From the NCBI GenBank assembly GCA_019118645.1, contig DWYN01000018.1, positions 1 through 64,000 of the forward strand: DNA of 64,000 nucleotides. Direction: 5' to 3'. Below, piece after piece: positions 37,588 to 44,966 of this stretch (positions within the stretch are counted from its first letter, which is position 1; every line of letters starts with the position of its first letter). Source of the stretch: Candidatus Blautia excrementipullorum. GTDB lineage: Bacteria > Bacillota > Clostridia > Lachnospirales > Lachnospiraceae. The notes beneath the pieces are model-generated. The model was not told where the DNA came from. It saw only the letters and a list, made by a program, of their open reading frames with translations, and did not search any database. Made by a program: the position numbers and the translations under genes.

Positions 37588-39075
37588 ATGCCAGTTTTTG
37601 ATTTTAACAGTACGCCGGAAAAAAACAAAACCCCGGAGTGCACTTATACGACATTCTGTTCTAATGAGGGGGAAGCTTCGCCGGAGAAGCCGATCCTGTA
37701 TCTGGACAATACGAAACGCCGGTGGAAGCACCACTCCTGCGGAGTTTTCACAAACCCGATACACAGAACTTCTTTTGAATTTAAAGAAGAACAGCAGGGA
37801 GTGGTGAGTGCGGATATTCTGAAAATTGACGCCAGGTTTGTCAGTCTGATTCGCTGGCTGGGGGAAAACAGGATCAGCGTGCGGCTTTCCGGAGAAAACC
37901 AGGAACAGGGATATGCAGTATATAAGATTCGCGAGACTGCATTCGGAGGAGGAACAAAGCTTTCTGCCGAGGATGGCTTTCTTCAGTTTATGATTGAAAG
38001 ACTGCTTTCCAGCAATGCCCCGGAAGAGGTGAACGGGGAGGAAGACGAAGATGAGGCAGGGGATGAGATGAAGCTGACCAGCATTCAGAGCATTACTGAT
38101 TTTATGACCTGCGCAGGCAGGACTCTGCCGGATAATATCCGTCTTTGGGCCAGAAGAAATCTGGCGGTAGCCCGGTCCCATGAGGTATCCCAGGAAGAGC
38201 GGCGCCATGCTCAGCGGGCGCTGTCTATTATGATGAATATTCAGTGGAAAAATAATTATTTTGAATCCATAGACCCTGAAGAAGCCAGAAGAATCCTTGA
38301 CGAAGAACTTTATGGTATGGAGAGGGTGAAACAGAGAATTATTGAGACGATTATCCAGATCAACAGAACCCATACCCTTCCGGCTTACGGGCTTCTTTTG
38401 GTGGGACCGGCCGGAACAGGAAAATCACAAATCGCTTATGCGGTAGCACGGATTCTCCGCCTTCCGTGGACGACTCTGGATATGAGCTCTATTAATGATC
38501 CGGAACAGCTTACCGGAAGTTCCAGGGTTTATGCAAACGCAAAGCCAGGTATCATTATGGAAGCTTTTTCCATGGCGGGAGAGTCCAATCTGGTTTTCAT
38601 TATCAATGAGCTTGATAAGGCTTCTGCGGGGAAAGGAAACGGGAATCCTGCGGACGTGCTTTTGACGCTGCTGGACAATCTGGGATTTACGGACAATTAT
38701 ATGGAATGTATGGTTCCAACAGTAGGCGTCTATCCGATTGCCACAGCAAACGATAAGAGCCAGATCAGTGCTCCTCTGATGTCCCGTTTTGCAGTTGTGG
38801 ATATTCCTGATTATACGCCGGAAGAGAAAAAAGTTATTTTCTCAAAATTTTCTCTTCCGAAAGTGCTGAAGAGAATGAGCCTGAAGGAAAGCGAATGCAT
38901 TGTCAGTGAGGAGGCGCTGGACGCCGTGATTGAGAAATATGCGGACACTACCGGAATCCGGGATCTTGAGCAGGCGGCGGAACATATTGCGGCAAATGCT
39001 CTTTATCAGATAGAAGTCAGCCATGTGCAGAGGGTTGTATTTGATGGGAAGATGGTGAGAGAGCTTTTGGACTGA
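37588..39075 (+). CDS. Lon-like AAA+ ATPase without a protease domain
   Basis: The 495-residue protein has an unrecognised N-terminal half (1-160) ending in an acidic linker, then a Lon-related helical segment and AAA+ core. Walker A is GPAGTGKS (273-280), sensor-1 Asn in IATAND (about 388), a probable arginine finger in LMSRF (400) and sensor-2 Arg in GIRDLEQAA. In Walker B the usual Asp-Glu is Asn-Glu: VFIINELDKA (N340-E341). The chain stops after the AAA+ small domain, so the Ser-Lys protease of Lon is absent. Start has AAAGGAG nine bases upstream. It may remodel proteins rather than degrade them; function is unknown. It is a single gene. Confidence 0.8.
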   Translation: MPVFDFNSTPEKNKTPECTYTTFCSNEGEASPEKPILYLDNTKRRWKHHSCGVFTNPIHRTSFEFKEEQQGVVSADILKIDARFVSLIRWLGENRISVRLSGENQEQGYAVYKIRETAFGGGTKLSAEDGFLQFMIERLLSSNAPEEVNGEEDEDEAGDEMKLTSIQSITDFMTCAGRTLPDNIRLWARRNLAVARSHEVSQEERRHAQRALSIMMNIQWKNNYFESIDPEEARRILDEELYGMERVKQRIIETIIQINRTHTLPAYGLLLVGPAGTGKSQIAYAVARILRLPWTTLDMSSINDPEQLTGSSRVYANAKPGIIMEAFSMAGESNLVFIINELDKASAGKGNGNPADVLLTLLDNLGFTDNYMECMVPTVGVYPIATANDKSQISAPLMSRFAVVDIPDYTPEEKKVIFSKFSLPKVLKRMSLKESECIVSEEALDAVIEKYADTTGIRDLEQAAEHIAANALYQIEVSHVQRVVFDGKMVRELLD

Positions 39076-39149
39076 CGCTTTTATTGCCTGTCAGTCTGCC
39101 TATTTGAGGAGATTTGGTCTCTGCAGTGGATGCGCGCAGAAATTTGCAG

Positions 39150-39178
39150 TTGCAGAGGACAGAAAAATTTGTTATACT
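39150..39178 (+). promoter_or_regulatory. Promoter for the queuosine-salvage operon
   Basis: TTGCAG (39150-39155), 17-base spacer, TATACT (39173-39178). The transcript would begin near 39185 and carry two hairpins before the riboswitch: GTGC-AGGA with TCCTGCAC (39187-39219), and GCGGCGGC (39241-39248) with GCCGCCGC (39259-39266). Confidence 0.7.
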
Positions 39179-39268
39179 TGCGGCAGTGCGCAGGAATTTT
39201 AATAATTGAGTCCTGCACTTATGGAAAACTGAAGATGGAAGCGGCGGCCCAAAAGCGCGCCGCCGCGA

Positions 39269-39340
39269 AACTGGTTCGTGATCCTCCCAGTATAAAAAAC
39301 TAGGCTATACAGGTATCTTCTGATCGATGATGCCTTTTTC
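39269..39340 (+). promoter_or_regulatory. preQ1 class I riboswitch with terminator-like expression platform
   Basis: The aptamer (39270-39304) has stem ACTGG/CCAGT around a 12-base loop TTCGTGATCCTC, followed by the A-rich tail TATAAAAAACTAGG. This fits the preQ1-I pattern of short stem, C-containing loop and AAAAAACTA tail, with the same loop length as the Bacillus subtilis queC aptamer. Directly after it, AGGC (39302-39305) can pair with GCCT (39332-39335) before TTTTT, an imperfect terminator that shares bases with the aptamer tail. It precedes a queuosine-salvage operon, which supports the call. Tail sharing suggests that preQ1 binding switches transcription. Confidence 0.85.
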
Positions 39341-39388
39341 TGCGGAGGATTTTTGCGGAAAAGGCAAAAGAGATTAGGAGGTTTTTTT

Positions 39389-40372
39389 ATGGACAGAGTG
39401 ATAATTGACTGCGATCCGGGAATTGACGATTCTCTGGCTCTGATGCTGGCGCTGTCATCCCCGGAACTTGAGGTACTTGGGATTACAACCGTGTCCGGTA
39501 ATGTTCCGGCAGAGATGGGGGCGAAAAATGCCCGAAAAGTACTGCAGCAGATGAACAGACTGGATATCCCTGTTTATATCGGTGAGGCAGTTCCTCTCAG
39601 ATATGAATATACGGATGCGATGGATACTCACGGAAAGGATGGAATGGGGGAGAGTTTTCTGCCGGATGCACCAGGTACATTTCCTTCAGCAGATGCAGTG
39701 GAATTTCTGGAGAAGACGCTGGAAAAAGAACAAGTATCTGTCATTGCTCTGGGGCCAATGACAAATCTTGCCAGGGTTTTTTCGAAGAGACCGGATCTCA
39801 TCGGGCAGGTAAAGGATCTGATATCCATGGGCGGTAGTTTCAGAAGCCACGGGAATTGTTCTCCGGTTGCAGAATACAATTACTGGTGCGATCCGGATGC
39901 GGCCGCCGTCTGCTATAAGCTTTTTGCAGATGCGGGAAAAAAGATCGAGATGATTGGCCTGGATGTTACCAGAAAAATCGTGCTCACTCCGAATATACGG
40001 GAATATATCTGCCGCCTGGATCCTGAAACAGGGGAATTTATCCGCAGACTTACAGATTTCTATATGGACTTTCACTGGGAGTATGAAAAGATCATAGGAT
40101 GTGTGATCAATGATCCTCTGGCAGTGGCTTATTTTATTGACCGTTCTCTTTGCAGAGGCTTTGACAGCTACACAGAGGTGGAAACAGAGGGAATCTGCAG
40201 GGGACAGACGGTAGTGGATTCTATGAATTTCTGGAGAAGGAAACCAAACAGCCATATCCTTATAGAAACGGACAGCAGGAGATTTATGAAGTTTTTCCTG
40301 GCAAGAGTGATGAAAAAGCAGGATGGAAGCAGATGGCTGGAAGAAGAGCTTTCACTTCTGGATACGATTTAA
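39389..40372 (+). CDS. queK: Inosine-uridine-preferring nucleoside hydrolase family, probable queuosine hydrolase
   Basis: The 327-residue protein has the nucleoside hydrolase calcium site DCDPGIDDSLAL (residues 6-17), the ALGPMTNLARVF strand, MGGSFRSHGNCSPVAEYN and the late acid in VINDPLAVAY. The family splits the N-glycosidic bond of ribonucleosides. Because it sits directly under a preQ1 riboswitch and ahead of an ECF transporter and a radical-SAM gene, the probable substrate is queuosine or its 5'-phosphate, giving queuine, as described for Clostridioides difficile QueK. The start at 39389 has TAGGAGG upstream. A general purine or pyrimidine hydrolase role cannot be ruled out from sequence. 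Confidence 0.82.
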   Translation: MDRVIIDCDPGIDDSLALMLALSSPELEVLGITTVSGNVPAEMGAKNARKVLQQMNRLDIPVYIGEAVPLRYEYTDAMDTHGKDGMGESFLPDAPGTFPSADAVEFLEKTLEKEQVSVIALGPMTNLARVFSKRPDLIGQVKDLISMGGSFRSHGNCSPVAEYNYWCDPDAAAVCYKLFADAGKKIEMIGLDVTRKIVLTPNIREYICRLDPETGEFIRRLTDFYMDFHWEYEKIIGCVINDPLAVAYFIDRSLCRGFDSYTEVETEGICRGQTVVDSMNFWRRKPNSHILIETDSRRFMKFFLARVMKKQDGSRWLEEELSLLDTI

Positions 40373-40429
40373 AGGTACAGAAGCCCTCTGTACGCAGAAA
40401 CAGGAAAAAGCTTTTCAATGGAGGTTGAA

Positions 40430-41020
40430 ATGATTACGGAAAAAAGAAAGATCAATACTTATCAGATCTGTCTGGTAGCTCTGGCGGTTGGAATTAATAT
40501 TGTGGGGGGACAGATTGCCCTGTTTTTAAAACTTCCTGTATACCTAGACAGCATTGGTACGATTCTGACAGGAGCCCTTCTTGGTCCCTGGCTGGGGATG
40601 GTGCCCAATTTTATAAGCGGAATATTTATGGGAATGACAGTAGATATTTATTCTCTTTATTTTGCGCCGGTAGGAATGATTACCGGCCTGTTCAGCGGTC
40701 TTATTTTCCGGAAGGTATCGGTAAAAAAAGCAAAAATTCTGCTGGCTGCCGCCGGAATCACCATACCAGGCACTATTGTAAGTTCCGTTATAAACGCGCT
40801 GCTGTTTGGAGGGGTCACTTCCTCGGGCTCCTCAATTTTGGTACAGCTTCTGGCGAAGACGCCGCTTGGGCTGACAGGAAGTATTTTTGCGGTGCAGTTT
40901 ATTACAGATTATCTGGACAGATGTATTTCTGTCTTTCTTGTCAGCGTATGTGTCGCGGCGCTGGGAGGAGAACTGCGGGGGAAAATTTCAGGAAGGATAC
41001 ACAATAATGGAACGGTATAG
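40430..41020 (+). CDS. qrtT: ECF transporter S component, probable queuine/preQ1 uptake
   Basis: The 196-residue membrane protein has about six hydrophobic segments and the ECF S-component look (VALAVGINIVGGQIALFLKL; GTILTGALLGPWLGMVPN). S components bind a vitamin-like substrate and dock on a shared EcfAAT module, which is not encoded here. The riboswitch and neighbours suggest queuosine-related bases as substrate, as for the QrtT/QueT groups. The ATG at 40430 is favoured by GGAGG five bases upstream; ATG 40418 precedes that site. It overlaps the next gene by 14 bases. Confidence 0.82.
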   Translation: MITEKRKINTYQICLVALAVGINIVGGQIALFLKLPVYLDSIGTILTGALLGPWLGMVPNFISGIFMGMTVDIYSLYFAPVGMITGLFSGLIFRKVSVKKAKILLAAAGITIPGTIVSSVINALLFGGVTSSGSSILVQLLAKTPLGLTGSIFAVQFITDYLDRCISVFLVSVCVAALGGELRGKISGRIHNNGTV

Positions 41021-41693
41021 CAGAATTGAAGGAAAAAACAAAAGAGAGATCGTGCTTCTTCGGGCCTTTCCCTGTGCCTGGGGAAAGTGTACCTTTTGCG
41101 ACTATATTGCCGATAACGGGAGAAACGAAGAGGAAATGGTGCGACAGAACCGGGAGATTTTCTCGCAGATTACCGGAGAATTTGGAGTCCTTGAGGCAAT
41201 TAATTCCGGAAGCTGCTTTGAACTTCCAAGGGAGACTCTGGCGGATATCAAAGAAATTGTGAGAGAAAAGAACATCGGCAGACTGATTTTTGAGAGTCAC
41301 TGGATATACCGGAAACGGCTGCAGGAGATGAGGGACTACTTCGGCGTTCCTGTAACCTACAAAATCGGGGTGGAGACGTTTGATAATGATTTTCGTGAAA
41401 ATGTTCTCAACAAACATGCGGATTTTAAAACGCCTCAGGAAGTGGCGGCCCTGTTTGATTCGATCTGCCTGATGGTGGGAATTCAGGGGCAGACAAAAGA
41501 GATGATTCAAAATGATATTTCTGCTTTAAAAAAATATTTTAAGCATGGAACAGTCAATATATACAACAACAACAGCACTCCAATTAAAAGGGATGAAGAT
41601 CTGGTGCGCTGGTTCATGGAAGAATACCGCTGGCTCCTGGACGATCCGGAAGTGGAAGTTCTGTACGAGATTACAGATTTCGGCGTGGGCTGA
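41007..41693 (+). CDS. queL: Radical-SAM-like protein, probable queuine lyase
   Basis: The 228-residue protein has an early cysteine cluster in FPCAWGKCTFCDY (residues about 19-31), spaced C-x4-C-x2-C rather than the canonical C-x3-C-x2-C, and later barrel-like segments EAINSGSCFELP, YKIGVETFDNDFRE and LMVGIQGQTKEM. In this operon, after a nucleoside hydrolase and an S component under preQ1 control, it matches the queuine lyase QueL, which converts queuine back to preQ1. The start at 41007 has GGAAGGA upstream and lies within the transporter gene. Naming depends on context as well as sequence; a catalytic test has not been seen. Confidence 0.8.
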   Translation: MERYSRIEGKNKREIVLLRAFPCAWGKCTFCDYIADNGRNEEEMVRQNREIFSQITGEFGVLEAINSGSCFELPRETLADIKEIVREKNIGRLIFESHWIYRKRLQEMRDYFGVPVTYKIGVETFDNDFRENVLNKHADFKTPQEVAALFDSICLMVGIQGQTKEMIQNDISALKKYFKHGTVNIYNNNSTPIKRDEDLVRWFMEEYRWLLDDPEVEVLYEITDFGVG

Positions 41694-41702
41694 GAACCGG
41701 GA

Positions 41703-42668
41703 TTAGTGATGAGGAATCTCAGCATTGCCCGATGGAACAACAGACAGGAGCTTTTGTCCGCCGGAAGAAAAATCCTGCAGGGACTGACGGTACTGCCGGG
41801 GAGTCTGTCCGGTAAATTTGCGGAACTGGCGGATAAAATAGCTGACATTTTCAAAACCACAGTCCAGACTGATTTCCAGGATGGGACGGGTGGTGTCCCG
41901 CAGCGTCTCACACGCTTTTTCAATCCGAAAACGGATCAGATACTGGATCGGAGAGATTCCGGCCGCTTCTCTGAAAAAGTGACAGAGATACTGTGAATTT
42001 ACCTGTACTTCAGCGGCCAGCTCTTCAAGTGTAATTTTGTTCATATAATTTTTTTCTATGTAAGAAACAATTTTTTTGTAACGGTTTGTCCGTTCCTTGC
42101 CTGCTGCACTTAAAAGATCTTCTGCAGCGGGCATTTTTTTATGGATACATAATTCATAAAATATTTCCAAAATAAGAAGCTTTGCCCGGAAATACCATCC
42201 CTCTGTCTCTGCTTGGGCGATTTTGGCGGCCCGGTCGAAAAGTCCGGAAATTATGCTGTAGAGAGGATCTTCCGGCGTCAGAAGACGGGGAAGGGAGGTT
42301 GCGTGGGAGAGAAAAGGCGCAGCAAACTGTTCCTGGAATTCATCAGGATAGGTGAATTCCAGGATATGGGGATGAAAAATTACAGCGTCATGTACCGTTT
42401 CGCTCTGATTGCCCTCCAGGTAGTGGAGCTCCTCGCTGTTAATAAAGCAAATATCACCGGGATGAAGGGTATAGCTCTCCAGATTCACTTCTACATGGAA
42501 AGTCCCTTTTCTGATTTTCAATATTTCAACAGGATAATGCCAGTGCCTTTGCACAAAAAAATGGTCCGGATAAAAAGTCCCCGGGCCTGAGATAAAATGG
42601 ATAGAGGTCAGAGGCTGGCCGCTTGTCCCGTGACGGACGTTCTCTTTCAGGGATTGTTTTTCGTTCAT
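41703..42668 (-). CDS. AraC-family transcriptional regulator with cupin sensor domain
   Basis: The 321-residue protein has an N-terminal cupin-like sugar-sensing domain (HWHYPVEILKIRKGTFHV and HPGDICFINSEELHYLEG) and a C-terminal AraC double helix-turn-helix, from ITLEELAAEVQVNSQYLCHF to FRKFTGQTPRQYRQ. The start at 42668 has GAGGAG seven bases upstream. It is divergent from a GH31 alpha-glucosidase gene and so is its likely activator or repressor. The gene ends 9 bases from the convergent queL stop. Confidence 0.9.
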   Translation of the reverse strand: MNEKQSLKENVRHGTSGQPLTSIHFISGPGTFYPDHFFVQRHWHYPVEILKIRKGTFHVEVNLESYTLHPGDICFINSEELHYLEGNQSETVHDAVIFHPHILEFTYPDEFQEQFAAPFLSHATSLPRLLTPEDPLYSIISGLFDRAAKIAQAETEGWYFRAKLLILEIFYELCIHKKMPAAEDLLSAAGKERTNRYKKIVSYIEKNYMNKITLEELAAEVQVNSQYLCHFFREAAGISPIQYLIRFRIEKACETLRDTTRPILEISLDCGFENVSYFIRQFRKFTGQTPRQYRQSLQDFSSGGQKLLSVVPSGNAEIPHH

Positions 42669-42695
42669 TTCAAATCTCCTCAATATTATGTTATT

Positions 42696-42724
42696 ATTTT
42701 AATAGATAATGCAAGAACAGACAA
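42696..42724 (-). promoter_or_regulatory. Promoter of the AraC-family gene (minus strand)
   Basis: Read on the minus strand, TTGTCT (complement of 42719-42724), a 17-base spacer and TAAAAT (complement of 42696-42701). On the plus strand TATAAT (42736-42741) is the probable -10 of the GH31 gene, without a clear -35, which fits an activator-dependent promoter. Confidence 0.55.
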
Positions 42725-42791
42725 TGATTTTTTTGTATAATGCCAATAGAGTGTTATAAAACAAGAAGACAAATTTTCAGGAGGTTTTGTC

Positions 42792-44765
42792 ATGATTCAG
42801 AAATATGTATTTGGACATCCCTTTGAAACAGATGCAGTAGTGGAAAAGATTTCCCCTTCGGAGGGAATGCCGGCTTATGGAAAAATTGTGCTGGACAATG
42901 GCTTTTCCTTTGCTTATGAGATGAATGAAGAAGATATTGTATATGGACTGGGAGAGGCGAACAGAGGAATCAACAAACGGGGATATCTCTATATCAGCAA
43001 CTGTACGGACGAGCCCAACCATACGGAAAATAAGCATTCTCTGTATGGCGCGCATAATTTCCTTGTGGTATCGGGAAAACAGACCTTCGGACTTTTCCTT
43101 GATTATCCCGGGACAATGAAATTTGATATTGGGTATACGGAACAGAATCTTCTTCAGATTCAGTGTGATGATGCGGACCTGGATTTTTATGTGATAGAAG
43201 GAAAAAGCCCTTACGATATTGTGAAGCAGTTCAGAAAAATCATCGGTACCAGTTATATTCCTCCGAAGTTTGCATTCGGTTTCGGGCAGAGCCGCTGGGG
43301 ATACCGTACCGCAGAAGACTTCAGAAATGTAGTAAGAGGGTACAGGGAAAATCACATTCCAATGGACATGCTCTATATGGATATCGATTACATGGACCAC
43401 TACAAAGATTTCACTGTAAATGAGGAAGAATTTCCGGATTTTAAAGCATTTGTGGATGAGATGAAGGAGCAGAAAATTCATCTTATTCCTATTATAGATG
43501 CAGGCGTAAAAATAGAGGATGGATATGATATCTGCGAGGAAGGAAAAGAAAAGGGCTATTTTTGCAAGCGAGAAGACGGAAGCGATTTTGTTGCAGAAGT
43601 ATGGCCTGGCTGGACTCATTTTCCGGACATGCTGAATCCTGAAGCAAGAAAATGGTTTGGGGAAAAATATGGCCGGTTGATTTCCAAGGGGATTGACGGT
43701 TTCTGGAACGATATGAACGAGCCGGCAATGTTTTCCACACCGGAGGGAGTTGCCCGTCTGAAAAATTATCTCAAAGAGTTTCTGGAAGAAGAAAAGGAAG
43801 CTCCGGGCTTCCGCCTGGGGGACGAAGTAAGATCTCTGGCCAATAACGCGGAAGACTACAGAAGCTTTTATCATCAGGTGGACGGAAAGGCAGTACGTCA
43901 TGACAAAGTACATAATCTCTATGGGTTTAATATGACGCGGGCGGCAGGAGAAGCCTTCCGGGAGCTGGCTCCCGGAAAAAGAATTCTGATGTTTTCCCGT
44001 GCCTCCTATATAGGTATGCATCGCTATGGAGGCGTATGGATGGGAGACAATCATTCCTGGTGGTCTCATATCCTTCTCAACCTGAAAATGCTGCCCTCTT
44101 TAAATATGTGCGGATTCTTATATACAGGGGCAGATCTGGGAGGCTTTAATGCAGATACTTCCAGAGATCTTCTTCTCCGATGGCTTGCCCTTGGCGTGTT
44201 TACGCCTCTGATGAGAGACCATGCTGCACTTGGAACAAGAGACCAGGAGTGCTATCGTTTTTCGAATGTGGAGGATTTCCGCCATGTGATAGGAGTGCGT
44301 TATCGTCTTCTTCCTTATCTCTACAGTGAGTATATGAAGGCGGCCCTGAGAGATGATATGCTTTTCAGGCCCCTGGCTTTTGATTTTCCGGAGGATCCCA
44401 TGGCAGCCCAGGTGGAAGATCAGCTCTTCCTGGGAAAGGAGATTATGATTGCCCCGGTTTATACGCAGAACGCAAAAGGACGCTACGTGTATCTGCCGGA
44501 GGAAATGAAATTCGTAAAGTTTCTGCCGGATGGAAGCATTCTGCAGGGAACCCTGGAAAGAGGCCATCATTATGTGAACATTGCGCTGAACGAGGTGCCG
44601 CTCTTTATTCGGAAAGGAAAGAAAATTCCGGTGGTAGAGCCGGCAGAGTGCGTGGACGATATTCAGATGGAAAGCATGGAAATGATCGGATACCAGGAAG
44701 GCGAGTATGAGCTCTATGACGATGACGGCGTGAGCACAGTTGCAAAAACGGTGGAAGAGTTTTGA
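42792..44765 (+). CDS. GH31 alpha-glucosidase
   Basis: The 657-residue enzyme is a cytoplasmic family 31 retaining glucosidase. The nucleophile Asp307 is in GFWNDMNEPA, the acid/base Asp is in GGVWMGDNHSWW (about 420), and the substrate-site Trp169 is in GQSRWGY. Length, these residue numbers and long stretches such as NRGINKRGYLYISNCTD closely match the Blautia obeum enzyme Ro-alphaG1 as I recall it, which prefers isomaltose; Trp at 169 favours the alpha-1,6 preference. No signal peptide is present. AGGAGG lies ten bases before ATG. It complements the GH13 enzyme at 5238. Confidence 0.95.
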   Translation: MIQKYVFGHPFETDAVVEKISPSEGMPAYGKIVLDNGFSFAYEMNEEDIVYGLGEANRGINKRGYLYISNCTDEPNHTENKHSLYGAHNFLVVSGKQTFGLFLDYPGTMKFDIGYTEQNLLQIQCDDADLDFYVIEGKSPYDIVKQFRKIIGTSYIPPKFAFGFGQSRWGYRTAEDFRNVVRGYRENHIPMDMLYMDIDYMDHYKDFTVNEEEFPDFKAFVDEMKEQKIHLIPIIDAGVKIEDGYDICEEGKEKGYFCKREDGSDFVAEVWPGWTHFPDMLNPEARKWFGEKYGRLISKGIDGFWNDMNEPAMFSTPEGVARLKNYLKEFLEEEKEAPGFRLGDEVRSLANNAEDYRSFYHQVDGKAVRHDKVHNLYGFNMTRAAGEAFRELAPGKRILMFSRASYIGMHRYGGVWMGDNHSWWSHILLNLKMLPSLNMCGFLYTGADLGGFNADTSRDLLLRWLALGVFTPLMRDHAALGTRDQECYRFSNVEDFRHVIGVRYRLLPYLYSEYMKAALRDDMLFRPLAFDFPEDPMAAQVEDQLFLGKEIMIAPVYTQNAKGRYVYLPEEMKFVKFLPDGSILQGTLERGHHYVNIALNEVPLFIRKGKKIPVVEPAECVDDIQMESMEMIGYQEGEYELYDDDGVSTVAKTVEEF

Positions 44766-44820
44766 ATTAAGATATAACTATATATTGTAAAGTCTGAAAC
44801 TGATGTAAGAAAATAAAAAG

Positions 44821-44866
44821 AAGAAATCCCGAATGTCTTTTAAGACTGTAGGGATTTCTTTTTTTA
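44821..44866 (+). terminator. Intrinsic terminator after the GH31 gene
   Basis: AGAAATCCC (44822-44830) pairs perfectly with GGGATTTCT (44851-44859), with GTCTT/AAGAC inside, followed by TTTTTT. Confidence 0.9.
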
Positions 44867-44966
44867 AAAGAAAGGCGTTCACAGTTTCTTTAAAGAATAT
44901 TTTAACTATATTTTAGGTTGGTTCTATATGGTAGGAATAGAGTAAAAAGGAAAAGGAGCGTTGCAC

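Noticed and set aside
39269-39340. Cobalamin or T-box leader
   Set aside because: It lacks the B12 box and the T-box sequence; the short stem with A-rich tail fits preQ1-I much better.
42777-44069. 430-codon minus-strand frame opposite the GH31 gene
   Set aside because: Shadow of a well-supported enzyme gene.
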